The translations under genes were made by a program, and so were the position numbers. The notes beneath the pieces are model-generated. The model searched no databases. It was given only the letters and a program-made list of their open reading frames with translations, and was not told where the DNA came from. A stretch of DNA of 42,845 bases from an uncultured Clostridia bacterium (GTDB lineage: Bacteria; Bacillota; Clostridia; Christensenellales; UBA3700). This document shows positions 8,976 through 16,491 of this stretch, piece by piece (position 1 is the first letter of the stretch; every line of letters starts with the position of its first letter). The stretch lies in the NCBI GenBank assembly GCA_944381275.1, contig CALWKO010000011.1:1-42845 (forward strand). The letters run 5' to 3'.

Positions 8976-9118
8976 CGGGCGCAAGAGGGCGCTTTCAGCG
9001 CAGGGATTTTTGCGCAGATTTTCGCAAGGAGGCACGAAGTAGTAGCAGCGCTACCACGATGTGCCGCATTGCGGAAAGGTGCCGAAAAGACCGCGCTCAA
9101 AGTGTGCTCTTGCGCACG
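8976..9118. repeat. 143-bp long imperfect hairpin element
   Basis: The outer arms 8976-9001 (CGGGCGCAAGAGG...) and 9093-9118 (...CTCTTGCGCAC) are imperfectly complementary. Nested inside are GGCAC/GTGCC (from 9031) and a core GTAGC (9042-9046) with GCTAC (9050-9054). All arms share one symmetry axis near 9047, so the whole segment can fold as one long rod. No ORF or T-tract. The layout, with a GTAGTAG-type core and flanking arms, recalls the hairpin within the 872-1111 element. Confidence 0.6.
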
Positions 9119-9135
9119 GGGACGAGTAATGTCAA

Positions 9136-9192
9136 GGCACAAAAATCGAAAAATCACGTACAGGGAGTACGCTCATTTCCGATTTTTGCACC
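9136..9192. repeat. 57-bp imperfect hairpin with 5-nt loop
   Basis: GGCACAAAAATCG... (9136-9161) pairs with ...CGATTTTTGCACC (9167-9192) around the loop AGGGA; the arms end in GTAC next to the loop. There are about five mismatches over 26 bp. It follows the 143-bp hairpin by 18 bp and may belong to the same composite element. Confidence 0.6.
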
Positions 9193-9195
9193 TTT

Positions 9196-9342
9196 CCTAG
9201 TCTGACACGGCTTCTATGAAGTGCTTTTGTGGCGTAGCGTTAACAAGGTGTTTTATTAAAATAGTATGCTCAACCTTAAAATCAGGCACGTTCCTAGCCT
9301 AGCATTGAATCTATGAAGTGCTTTTGAAGCGCAGCATTAAAG
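9196..9342. repeat. Pair of 50-bp direct repeats
   Basis: The segments 9196-9245 and 9293-9342 are direct repeats 97 bp apart. Both start CCTAG, both contain TCTATGAAGTGCTTTTG (9213-9229 and 9310-9326, exact), followed by related GCGTAGCGTTAA and GCGCAGCATTAA. The remainder of 8921-9388 is non-coding with nothing else recognisable. Confidence 0.65.
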
Positions 9343-9388
9343 CGGTTAAAGATTAAATTTTTGAGAGCGGGCGCTACATTAGACCTTA

Positions 9389-9619
9389 TCATTGCTCTTC
9401 TTGAACAAGTTTCCCATTCTTTTTTTCGTTTTTATAGAGCTCATAAACATAGGCGGGACTATCAAAATAAAGCCCCGTGGCGGGGTCGCACAGCTTGGCA
9501 AATACTTGGGAAGAGTAGAACATATCTATCGCCTTATCGTAGTCTACGCATTCGTCTTCCACAATAAAGCAAACGATATTTTGAATGCTCTGTTCGATTA
9601 AAAATTTCACATTATCCAT
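9389..9619 (-). CDS. Small protein, third gene of DUF3791/DUF3990-type module
   Basis: A 76-aa protein starting MDNVKFLIEQSIQNIVCFIV, with DKAIDMFYSSQVFAKLCD and YVYELYKNEKK later. The preferred ATG at 9619 lies inside the end of the DUF3990 gene (13-bp overlap), implying coupled translation; an in-frame start at 9673 would add 18 residues but sits further inside that gene. It is small, acidic in the middle, helical, with no signal peptide or membrane helix. Proteins of this type are commonly found with DUF3990 genes. Its function is unknown; its place in the module suggests a partner or antitoxin-like role, which is inference only. Confidence 0.7.
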   Translation of the reverse strand: MDNVKFLIEQSIQNIVCFIVEDECVDYDKAIDMFYSSQVFAKLCDPATGLYFDSPAYVYELYKNEKKNGKLVQEEQ

Positions 9620-10119
9620 TTTACACCCGTCTTTTTTAAATAGTTTATCGCTTTCAATGTATGAAAAGAGCATTGATTTGACGGAGCATGATATTTCATT
9701 TCTTTAAGCAAAATTTTTCCGTCAATATACCCGCGCTGATATTGTGTGATGAGCGTTGTCAACGTATCGTTCGCCACAGGACCGAATACTATGTCGTACT
9801 TATTATCGGTATTGCATTCAGCTGAAGCGATATTTTTAAAGTTGCGGTTTCGGTTATTTATTACGAATACAGCCCATTCCTCGCTTGTTTGAGGGAAAAT
9901 TTTAACATTAAGCCCCGCAGTATCAAGTATATCATCCGGTGCTTCGAAAGAAATGACGCAAGGTTTGCCGCCGAATATAAGGCTTTTCCTAACAGCCATG
10001 GCTTTTGCTTGATCGTATTTTGTGGTTGTGTAAAATCCTTTACCGAAATCTTTATGCGGAGCGCATTTAGATAAATCGATATATTCAATGTCCATATTTG
10101 TTCCATGATATAAGATCAT
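9607..10119 (-). CDS. DUF3990 family protein, ADP-ribosyltransferase-like fold
   Basis: A 170-aa protein. The N-terminal MILYHGTN and the FGKGFYTTTKYDQAKAMA segment match DUF3990 proteins and look like the first two elements (His, then Tyr) of an H-Y-[E/D/Q] ADP-ribosyltransferase core; NQCSFHTLKAINYLK near the C-terminus would supply the third polar residue (Gln). VFGPVANDT is also typical of the family. No signal peptide, so it probably acts in the cytosol. It overlaps its upstream neighbour by 4 bp (ATGA) and its downstream neighbour by 13 bp. By fold analogy it could modify a protein, RNA or small molecule and be the toxic part of a toxin-antitoxin-like locus. Activity is not shown by the sequence. 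Confidence 0.75.
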   Translation of the reverse strand: MILYHGTNMDIEYIDLSKCAPHKDFGKGFYTTTKYDQAKAMAVRKSLIFGGKPCVISFEAPDDILDTAGLNVKIFPQTSEEWAVFVINNRNRNFKNIASAECNTDNKYDIVFGPVANDTLTTLITQYQRGYIDGKILLKEMKYHAPSNQCSFHTLKAINYLKKTGVKWIM

Positions 10120-10340
10120 GCGATTTTTCCTCCGTTACGCTTGCAGATAATGGTTAAGTCATCAACGGCGTCTTCGATAGAAAGCAAATGCTCCGCTTCG
10201 TAACAGTCTTTAAGAAAGCTTATACCGCCGTATTTTTTCAAATAAAAGTATGCTTCTTGAAGGGCAAGGGAATGCTTGTCCGAAAACTCGCCGATGCACA
10301 TCACGGTATATTCAATTCTGTTGCGAATATCTCTGTTCAT
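10116..10340 (-). CDS. DUF3791 family small protein
   Basis: A 74-aa helical protein, MNRDIRNRIEYTVMCIGEF at the start and FLKDCYEAEHLLSIEDAVDD near the end, matching the DUF3791 pattern (short proteins with a YxxLHxxS-like segment). It is the first gene of the minus-strand module, with GGAG 4-5 bp before the ATG and a strong sigma-A promoter. DUF3791 genes are typically found just upstream of DUF3990 genes, as here, with a 4-bp overlap. An antitoxin or chaperone-like role toward the DUF3990 product is the usual guess and is unproven. Confidence 0.75.
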   Translation of the reverse strand: MNRDIRNRIEYTVMCIGEFSDKHSLALQEAYFYLKKYGGISFLKDCYEAEHLLSIEDAVDDLTIICKRNGGKIA

Positions 10341-10363
10341 ATCTCCGTCTATCCATTTTTATC

Positions 10364-10392
10364 ATTATACAATATATAAGAAAAAATTTCAA
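10364..10392 (-). promoter_or_regulatory. Sigma-A promoter of the DUF3791/DUF3990 module
   Basis: On the minus strand, TTGAAA (10387-10392), 17-bp spacer, perfect TATAAT (10364-10369). The predicted start near 10357 leaves a 17-nt leader that includes the GGAG ribosome site. No obvious operator palindrome is seen over the promoter. Confidence 0.8.
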
Positions 10393-10467
10393 CCTTCAAT
10401 TGCGCTCGTTTTCCCGCCGCGCATTTTCACAGTCGCGAAAATTGCTATAAATCATTGAATTTTGATA

Positions 10468-10496
10468 TCGACACGTTGCTTGTGCGGGGATATAAT
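10468..10496 (+). promoter_or_regulatory. Probable sigma-A promoter of the 78-aa gene
   Basis: TCGACA (10468-10473, one mismatch from consensus), 17-bp spacer and perfect TATAAT (10491-10496), 66 bp upstream of the ATG at 10563. Confidence 0.6.
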
Positions 10497-10562
10497 TTTA
10501 TTGTAACAAATAGTTTTATTGCCGATTTAGTAAAAAGAGCGGCAAAATGTAAGGAGGAAATT

Positions 10563-10799
10563 ATGGCAAAAAGGCAAGGAAAGAGGGATGAAGATTTAAT
10601 AAAAGAAGAGCTTACAGAAGAGCAGGTGAAAGAGATAAAAGTCGAGTATTTCTGCAAGTTCGGGCATATGCCGCCTATTCCCATGTATCAGTCTACGGGG
10701 GAGGACAGCAAGTTCGGCAACTTCGTGAAGATGGCGATCGAAAGGGGCACTCCGCTTACTGAAAGGGACTATAATAAATATTATCCTAATAATGTGTGA
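10563..10799 (+). CDS. Small protein of unknown function (78 aa)
   Basis: The ATG at 10563 follows an excellent ribosome site (AAGGAGG, 5-bp spacing) and is preferred over an in-frame ATG at 10455 that lies upstream of the promoter. The product is charged at the N-terminus (AKRQGKRDEDLIKEELTEEQ), then has VEYFCKFGHMPPIPMYQSTG and ends LTERDYNKYYPNNV. One Cys, no membrane helix and no signal peptide. The FGHMPPIPMY segment looks like a conserved motif, but I do not recognise the family. It stands alone between the divergent DUF3791 module and the leuA leader; the leuA promoter begins 32 bp after its stop. Confidence 0.75.
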   Translation: MAKRQGKRDEDLIKEELTEEQVKEIKVEYFCKFGHMPPIPMYQSTGEDSKFGNFVKMAIERGTPLTERDYNKYYPNNV

Positions 10800-10831
10800 G
10801 TTACCTTCCGCTCGGCTTTTGCAAAAAACAC

Positions 10832-10860
10832 TTGACATAAGCAAATTCATTTTATATAAT
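10832..10860 (+). promoter_or_regulatory. Consensus sigma-A promoter of leuA
   Basis: TTGACA (10832-10837), 17-bp spacer, TATAAT (10855-10860): a perfect match to consensus, upstream of a T-box leader. Strong initiation with control placed at attenuation is typical of T-box genes. Confidence 0.9.
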
Positions 10861-10866
10861 AGATAC

Positions 10867-11108
10867 AACATATATAAAGGCTATGAACGGGAGCAGTATT
10901 GCGAAAGTCGGGCAGCAGAGAGCCGCCGTATGGTGAAAGGCGGACGAAGGCGCGCAAGAACCTCGCCCGGGAGCCGTGCGGGTGATATGTAATCCGCAAC
11001 GTCGGGAGCGTTATATCCCCAAAAGGCATCCGCGCAATACTAGGGCGGGTGTGAATAAGAGTGGTACCACGGCAATTACTTTCGTCTCTTTGGGGCGGAA
11101 GTTTTTTT
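10867..11108 (+). promoter_or_regulatory. T-box leader of leuA (probable CUC leucine specifier)
   Basis: The leader holds the conserved T-box AGAGTGGTACCACGGC (11058-11073), which pairs with the acceptor end of uncharged tRNA. Stem I features include AGCAGAGAGCCGCCGTATGG and, at the end of stem I, GAACCTCGCCCGGGAG, in which CTC at 10962-10964 is the best specifier codon, a Leu codon. Downstream is a terminator: stem 11078-11086 with 11093-11101 (including G-T pairs) followed by seven Ts. Low charged tRNA-Leu should stabilise the antiterminator and switch leuA on. The specifier is inferred from position, not from a computed fold. Confidence 0.88.
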
Positions 11109-11134
11109 ATACTAATAAAACAAGGAGGTAGTCT

Positions 11135-12799
11135 ATGAAGAACGTGGAAAAATACGGCAAAAGGTATTTCCTGCCGCCGCAGCCGTGCTTTGATTGGGTG
11201 AAGAAAGATTATGTCGATCATGCGCCCATATGGTGCAGCGTGGACTTGCGCGACGGCAATCAGGCGCTTATCGTGCCTATGAGCTTAGAGCAGAAATTGG
11301 AGTTCTTCTCGCTACTTTGCAAGATAGGATTTAAGGAGATAGAAATAGGCTTCCCCGCCGCGAGCGAAACGGAGTTCGAATTTTGCCGCGCGCTCATCGA
11401 GCGCAACCTCATCCCGGAGGACGTCACCATTCAGGTACTTACGCAATCGCGCGAGCATATAATAAAAAAGACGTTTGCCGCGCTCAAGGGCGCAAAAAGG
11501 GCGGTGGTGCACCTGTATAATTCCACGTCCGTGGCTCAGCGCAAGCAGGTGTTCCGCAAGGAAAAGCCGCAGATAATCGACATCGCCGTCACGGGCGCAA
11601 AACTGCTCATGAAGGAGGCGGAGGAAACTCCGGGCAACTTCACCTTTGAATACTCGCCCGAAAGTTTCACGGGTACGGAACCTGAATTCGCGCTGGAAAT
11701 ATGCAACGCCGTGCTCGACGTCTGGAAGCCCAACCCCGAGCGCAAGGTGATAATCAACCTGCCCGTAACGGTGGAAGAGAGCATGCCGCACGTCTACGCC
11801 CAGCAGGTGGAATATATGTGCAAGAACATGAAATACAGGGAAAACGTGATAGTTTCCACCCACCCGCACAACGACAGGGGCTGCGCGGTGGCGGACGCGG
11901 AATTCGCCCTGCTTGCGGGAGCGGACAGGGTAGAGGGCACGCTGTTCGGCAACGGCGAGCGCACGGGCAACGTGGACATCGTCACCTTGGCGCTGAACAT
12001 GTTCTCCCAGGGTGTGGACCCCGGGCTGGACTTCACCAATATGCCTTACCTTGTGGAAGAGTACGAAAAATTCACCGATATGAAGGTAAATCCCCGTCAG
12101 CCTTACGGCGGCGCGCTCGTGTTCGCGGCGTTCTCCGGTTCTCACCAGGACGCGATCGCCAAGGGCATGAAATATCACGAAGAAAAGGAAAAGGACAGGT
12201 GGAGCGTGCCCTATCTGCCCATCGACCCCAAGGACGTGGGCAGGCAGTACGACGGCGACGTCATCCGTATCAACAGCCAGTCGGGCAAGGGCGGCATAGG
12301 CTACCTGCTCGAAACGCGCTACGGCATCAATCTGCCCGCCAAGATGCGTGAAGATTTGGGCTATAAGGTGAAATCGGTCTCCGACCACAGGCACAAGGAA
12401 CTGCTCCCGGACGAGGTGAAGGAGATATTCGAAAAAGAGTACGTCAACCTCACTTCCCCCCTCAAAGTGCTTGAGCATCACTACAAGCAGGTGGACGGCA
12501 ACATCGACGCCACCGTCACCGTGCAATTCAACGGCGAAGTAAAGGAGCTGGAGGGCTTCGGCAACGGGCGCCTCAATGCGGTGAACGAGGCAATCAAGGG
12601 CATAATCCCCTTCGATTACCACATCGAAACATACCAAGAGCACGCCTTAACGCGCACTTCCAAATCGCTCGCGGTGTCCTATGTGGCGCTGCAAAAGGAG
12701 GGCGAAGATAAGCTCATCTGGGGCGCGGGCGTGCACAGCGACATAATCGTGGCTTCGGTCAACGCACTCGTCAGCGCGCTCGATAATATGCTGAAATAG
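11135..12799 (+). CDS. leuA: 2-isopropylmalate synthase (LeuA, long type 2 form)
   Basis: A 554-aa enzyme joining acetyl-CoA and 2-ketoisovalerate, the first committed step of leucine synthesis. The TIM-barrel domain (about 30-310) has WCSVDLRDGNQALIVPMS with the metal-binding Asp, IEIGFPAASETEFEF, THPHNDRGCAVADAE with the His pair, and GNGERTGNVDIVTLAL. The residues PRQPYGGALVFAAFSGSHQD and the C-terminal regulatory domain (about 420-554, ending VASVNALVSALDNML) mark the longer LeuA type 2 seen in yeast and Corynebacterium. The start follows AAGGAGG. It is controlled by a leucine-type T-box. No other leu genes are in the window. Confidence 0.96.
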   Translation: MKNVEKYGKRYFLPPQPCFDWVKKDYVDHAPIWCSVDLRDGNQALIVPMSLEQKLEFFSLLCKIGFKEIEIGFPAASETEFEFCRALIERNLIPEDVTIQVLTQSREHIIKKTFAALKGAKRAVVHLYNSTSVAQRKQVFRKEKPQIIDIAVTGAKLLMKEAEETPGNFTFEYSPESFTGTEPEFALEICNAVLDVWKPNPERKVIINLPVTVEESMPHVYAQQVEYMCKNMKYRENVIVSTHPHNDRGCAVADAEFALLAGADRVEGTLFGNGERTGNVDIVTLALNMFSQGVDPGLDFTNMPYLVEEYEKFTDMKVNPRQPYGGALVFAAFSGSHQDAIAKGMKYHEEKEKDRWSVPYLPIDPKDVGRQYDGDVIRINSQSGKGGIGYLLETRYGINLPAKMREDLGYKVKSVSDHRHKELLPDEVKEIFEKEYVNLTSPLKVLEHHYKQVDGNIDATVTVQFNGEVKELEGFGNGRLNAVNEAIKGIIPFDYHIETYQEHALTRTSKSLAVSYVALQKEGEDKLIWGAGVHSDIIVASVNALVSALDNMLK

Positions 12800-12803
12800 G
12801 AGA

Positions 12804-14261
12804 ATGTATAAGGCTTCAAAACACAGCACAACCGATCTTACGCAGGGCAGACATTTTGCAACCATAGCAAAGTTTGCCCTGCCTTTTATGCTGTCCGACT
12901 TTCTTCAACAGCTCTACAACGCGGTGGACAGCATTATAATCGGTCAGAACCTGGGCAGCGTCGCGCTCGCGGGCATAGGCGTCGCCACTCCCATAATGTC
13001 CATAGTTATGAACTTCCTCATGGGGCTAGCCATGGGTACGGGAGTCATCCTTTCGCAATACTTCGGCAGGGGAGATCATTACACCTTGAAAAGGGTGCTC
13101 ACCACGGGCATGATATCGGGCGGCGTATTCACCGTGGCGGCGAGCGCGATATGCGTGGGGCTTTCTGAATACTTCCTCATATGGCTGGGCACTCCGCAGG
13201 AGGCCATTCCGCCCGCCGCTTCGTATTTGAAGATAATCTTCGCCGGCGGCGTGTTCACGTTTTTGTATAATTACTATATGTTTTCCATGCGCGCGGTGGG
13301 CAACTCCGTGGCGCCGCTCGTGTTCTTGGGCGCGGGAGTGGTGCTCAACGCGGTGCTCGATATCGCCCTTGTGGTCTATACTCCGCTGGGGATAGAAGGG
13401 GCTGCAATCGCCACCATCGCGGCGCAGGCGCTTTCTGTGATCATGTGCGTTATATATGTGCGCAAGAGGGTGGAAATATTGCATATAGGTCGAAAAGAAT
13501 GGGTATTTGACAAGCGCTTATTCTCCACCTGCATGACTTACGGCTTGACCGTGGGCTTGCAGCAGGTGGTGGTTTACGCGGGCAGAATAGCCGTGCAGGG
13601 GCTGGTAAACACCTACGGCACGGATGTCATGGCGGGCGTGAACAACGCCACCCGATTAGACGCGCTCATGCAAACCCCTTGGCGCGGATACACCAACGCG
13701 CTCACCAATTACTACGCGCAAAATTGGGGCGCGGGCAAGAAGATGCGCATACAGCTCGGCTTTAAGGACAGCCTCTGGCTCGCCGTGGTCAACGCGGCGG
13801 TATTCCTCATCGTGGGCATATTTCTCTCCACGCCGCTCTCCCTCGCCTTTGTGGGGGAAGGTGAATCGCAGCCGGTGGTGGACGTGGGCGCACGCTTTTT
13901 GGAGATCACCACCTACGGCTACATCTTCGTGGGTATAATCTTGCTCTCCCAGGCGTTTTTCAAGGGCGTGGGCATGATGAAGTGCTTCTTCCTCACAACC
14001 GTTTCGTCCATAGCGGGGCGCGTGGCGTTTTCCTACCTCTTCGACCACTTTTGGGGAATAGAGGGTATGTATTGGGCGGTGCCCGCTTCTTGGGTGCTTG
14101 CCGGATGCGTGGGCATAATCTTTATCGTCTATACCTACTTTGCAAGGATAAAGCGCATGCCTCCCAACCCCTTCAAATCGCCCACCTGCCTCAACGCGAG
14201 CTTGATAATCACGGGCAAGGACAAGATAGATATAACCTCGTCCAACGATTACTACGCTTAA
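12804..14261 (+). CDS. MATE family multidrug/cation antiporter
   Basis: A 485-aa integral membrane protein with about 12 hydrophobic segments in two similar halves. Typical MATE features: FALPFMLSDFLQQLYNAVDS near the N-terminus, IGQNLGSVALAGIGVATPI, GLAMGTGVILSQYFGRGD, and NAVLDIALVVYTPLGIEGAA in the first half, with the matching second-half signal YAQNWGAGKKMRIQLG. MATE proteins export drugs or metabolites using sodium or proton gradients; the substrate cannot be told. The ATG at 12804 is 4 bp after the leuA stop, with AGGAG overlapping that stop, so it probably shares the leuA T-box. A terminator follows at 14329. Confidence 0.92.
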   Translation: MYKASKHSTTDLTQGRHFATIAKFALPFMLSDFLQQLYNAVDSIIIGQNLGSVALAGIGVATPIMSIVMNFLMGLAMGTGVILSQYFGRGDHYTLKRVLTTGMISGGVFTVAASAICVGLSEYFLIWLGTPQEAIPPAASYLKIIFAGGVFTFLYNYYMFSMRAVGNSVAPLVFLGAGVVLNAVLDIALVVYTPLGIEGAAIATIAAQALSVIMCVIYVRKRVEILHIGRKEWVFDKRLFSTCMTYGLTVGLQQVVVYAGRIAVQGLVNTYGTDVMAGVNNATRLDALMQTPWRGYTNALTNYYAQNWGAGKKMRIQLGFKDSLWLAVVNAAVFLIVGIFLSTPLSLAFVGEGESQPVVDVGARFLEITTYGYIFVGIILLSQAFFKGVGMMKCFFLTTVSSIAGRVAFSYLFDHFWGIEGMYWAVPASWVLAGCVGIIFIVYTYFARIKRMPPNPFKSPTCLNASLIITGKDKIDITSSNDYYA

Positions 14262-14328
14262 AATATCCGCTCCGCCCGTAAGGCGAGGGCGTATTTCCGT
14301 ATTTTCAGCAAAATTAAGGCAAAAAATC

Positions 14329-14350
14329 AAATTGCTTCGCAATTTTTTAT
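14329..14350 (+). terminator. Rho-independent terminator after MATE gene
   Basis: AAATTGC (14329-14335), loop TTC, GCAATTT (14339-14345) and a T-rich tail. It separates the leuA-MATE unit from the aromatic operon. Confidence 0.7.
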
Positions 14351-14369
14351 AATAAATAGTCCTATCCGC

Positions 14370-14398
14370 TTGAAAATGCGGTGAAATTGTTGTATCTT
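14370..14398 (+). promoter_or_regulatory. Sigma-A promoter of the aromatic operon
   Basis: TTGAAA (14370-14375), 17-bp spacer, TATCTT (14393-14398). The predicted start near 14405 gives a leader of about 27 nt with GAGGTAG before the aroF ATG. There is no room for a T-box or attenuator, so transcription control, if any, must act at the promoter. Confidence 0.65.
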
Positions 14399-14431
14399 AT
14401 TATTACTATATATTTTTTATGAGGTAGTCAA

Positions 14432-15448
14432 ATGATAGTTGTATTCAAACAAAATACGCCTGAAAAAGCGATAGAAGAACTCTCTAAGTCCATATCTTCC
14501 ATGGGCGTGCAGGTGAACAAGGTGGTGGGCAGTGAAGCCACCATTTTGGGCATCGTGGGTGACACCTCCAACGTCGACATGAAGGTGCTGGAAGCCAACG
14601 AGAACGTCGAGCGCGTGATGCGCGTTTCCGAGCCTTACAAAAAGGCGAACCGCAAATTCCACCCCGACCCCACGATAGTCAAGGTGGGGGACACGGCAGT
14701 GGGCGGAAAACAGCTCACGCTCATCGCCGGTCCCTGCTCGGTGGAGAGTGAAAAGCAGATAGTATCCATCGCCAAGGCGGTGAAAAAATCGGGCGCGACC
14801 ATGCTGCGCGGCGGCGCTTTCAAGCCTCGCACATCCCCTTACTCCTTCCAAGGTCTTAAATACGAAGGCTTGGAACTTCTTAAGGAGGCAAAGGCGGAAA
14901 CGGGACTTCCCATCGTCACCGAGCTCATGTCCCCCTATGACATCGACAGGTTCGTCAAGGACGTGGACGTCATTCAAATAGGCGCGCGCAATATGCAGAA
15001 CTTCGAACTGCTCAAGGAGCTGGGCAAGCTGGACAAGCCCATCCTGCTCAAGCGCGGTCTTTCCGCCACGATAGAAGAGTGGCTCATGTCCGCGGAATAC
15101 ATCCTCTCTGGCGGCAACCCCAACGTCATCTTGTGCGAAAGAGGCATTAGGACTTTCGAAACTTACACCCGCAACACCCTAGATCTTTCCGCAATCGTGG
15201 CGGTCAAAAAGGTATCGCACCTGCCCATCATCGTGGATCCTTCCCATGCTACGGGCAAGGCGTGGATGGTGCCCGCTCTCGCCCGCGCGGCGATCGCCGT
15301 GGGTGCGGACGGTCTCATCATCGAGGTGCACAACGATCCCGAGCACGCCCTGTGCGACGGCAGTCAATCCATCAAGCCCGAAATGTTCGACGAAGTGGTG
15401 CGCGATCTGCGCACGATAGCTCCCGTCGTGGGCAGGGAGATCAAGTGA
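14432..15448 (+). CDS. aroF: DAHP synthase, type I-beta with N-terminal ferredoxin-like domain
   Basis: A 338-aa enzyme condensing phosphoenolpyruvate and erythrose-4-phosphate, the first step of the shikimate pathway. Residues 1 to about 70 form a ferredoxin-like regulatory domain (MIVVFKQNTPEKAIEELSKS...), as in the Thermotoga type, which in relatives confers Phe/Tyr feedback. The barrel has LIAGPCSVES, GGAFKPRTSPYSFQG, IGARNMQNFELLKEL, LKRGLSATIEEWLMSAEYI, and DPSHATGKAWMVP, with PEP- and metal-binding residues present. It is the first gene of the supraoperon, and its TGA stop overlaps the aroB GTG start. Confidence 0.96.
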   Translation: MIVVFKQNTPEKAIEELSKSISSMGVQVNKVVGSEATILGIVGDTSNVDMKVLEANENVERVMRVSEPYKKANRKFHPDPTIVKVGDTAVGGKQLTLIAGPCSVESEKQIVSIAKAVKKSGATMLRGGAFKPRTSPYSFQGLKYEGLELLKEAKAETGLPIVTELMSPYDIDRFVKDVDVIQIGARNMQNFELLKELGKLDKPILLKRGLSATIEEWLMSAEYILSGGNPNVILCERGIRTFETYTRNTLDLSAIVAVKKVSHLPIIVDPSHATGKAWMVPALARAAIAVGADGLIIEVHNDPEHALCDGSQSIKPEMFDEVVRDLRTIAPVVGREIK

Positions 15449-16491
15449 AGACGCTGCGCGTAAACCTCGGCGAGAGGAGTTACGACATAGTAATCGAGCG
15501 CGGAGTGCTGGCGCGCGCGGGCGAATTTGTCACGTCCAAGGGCGGCAAAGTCTTTGTGATAACCGATTCCAATGTGGCTCCGCACTACCTCGCCGCGGCG
15601 GTGAAGTCGCTGGAAGGGGCGGGTTTGAGCGTGAAATCGGTCACTCTCCCCGCCGGTGAAAAGACCAAATCATTCAACACTCTCCCCATGCTCTATTCGC
15701 TCGCCTTGGAGTTCGGGCTCACCCGCTCGGACGCAGTCGTAACGCTGGGCGGCGGAGTGATAGGCGATCTGGGCGGCTTTATGGCGGCTACGTATATGCG
15801 CGGCGTGAAGTTCGTGCAGATCCCCACGTCATTGCTCGCTCAGGTGGACAGCTCCGTGGGCGGCAAAGTGGGGGTGGATCTTCCCCAAGGCAAAAACCTG
15901 GTGGGCGCCTTCCATCAGCCTTCGTGCGTGCTCATCGACCCGAACACTCTCTCCACGCTCTCTCCGCATTTTTTTGCGGACGGCATGGGCGAAGTCATCA
16001 AGTACGGCTGCATAAAGGATGAAAAACTCTTCAACCTTTTGGAAGAGATAGGCGGCGACAAAACTCGGCTTTTTGAACATATAGACGATATTATATACAC
16101 CTGCGTGAACATAAAACGCCTTGTGGTGGAGCACGACGAACGCGAGAGCGGCGAGCGCAAGCTGCTCAACTTCGGTCACACCTACGGGCACGCGCTGGAA
16201 AAGCTGAACAACTTCGAAATGTCGCACGGCGCGGCTGTGGCGGTGGGCATGGAGTACATCACCCGCATCTCCGAAAGAAGGGGGCAGACGCTCCCCGGCA
16301 CGGCGGAGAGAATCGCCAAGGTGTGCGCCGCCTACGGCTTGAACGAATCGCCTTCAAAGGATGTGGAGGGGATAATCTCCGCGGTAAAGAACGACAAAAA
16401 AAGCGGCAAGGGCGGTCTTGACGTCGTGCTGCTTAAAAAGATAGGCGAAGCCTACACCTTCCGCACCACGGCGGACTACTTCCGGGGGTGA
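15445..16491 (+). CDS. aroB: 3-dehydroquinate synthase
   Basis: A 348-aa NAD-dependent, metal-dependent enzyme cyclising DAHP to 3-dehydroquinate. The Rossmann-type half has VFVITDSNVAPHYL and the signature LGGGVIGDLGGFMAATYMRG; the next motif is PTSLLAQVDSSVGGKVGVDL, and GFGHTYGHALEK-like FGHTYGHALEKL supplies a metal-binding His. The GTG at 15445 is chosen as start because it overlaps the aroF stop (GTGA), gives the family length and begins KTLRVNLGERSYDIVI directly; longer versions would lie inside aroF. It overlaps aroA by 4 bp. Confidence 0.95.
   Translation: MKTLRVNLGERSYDIVIERGVLARAGEFVTSKGGKVFVITDSNVAPHYLAAAVKSLEGAGLSVKSVTLPAGEKTKSFNTLPMLYSLALEFGLTRSDAVVTLGGGVIGDLGGFMAATYMRGVKFVQIPTSLLAQVDSSVGGKVGVDLPQGKNLVGAFHQPSCVLIDPNTLSTLSPHFFADGMGEVIKYGCIKDEKLFNLLEEIGGDKTRLFEHIDDIIYTCVNIKRLVVEHDERESGERKLLNFGHTYGHALEKLNNFEMSHGAAVAVGMEYITRISERRGQTLPGTAERIAKVCAAYGLNESPSKDVEGIISAVKNDKKSGKGGLDVVLLKKIGEAYTFRTTADYFRG

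Noticed and set aside
10792-10992. 66-codon ORF in the leuA leader
   Set aside because: It overlaps the promoter and T-box stem I, which explain the sequence.
11312-12643. 443-codon open frame antisense to leuA
   Set aside because: It is a mirror of leuA codon bias in GC-rich coding DNA; leuA is unmistakable, and the antisense product has no recognisable motif.
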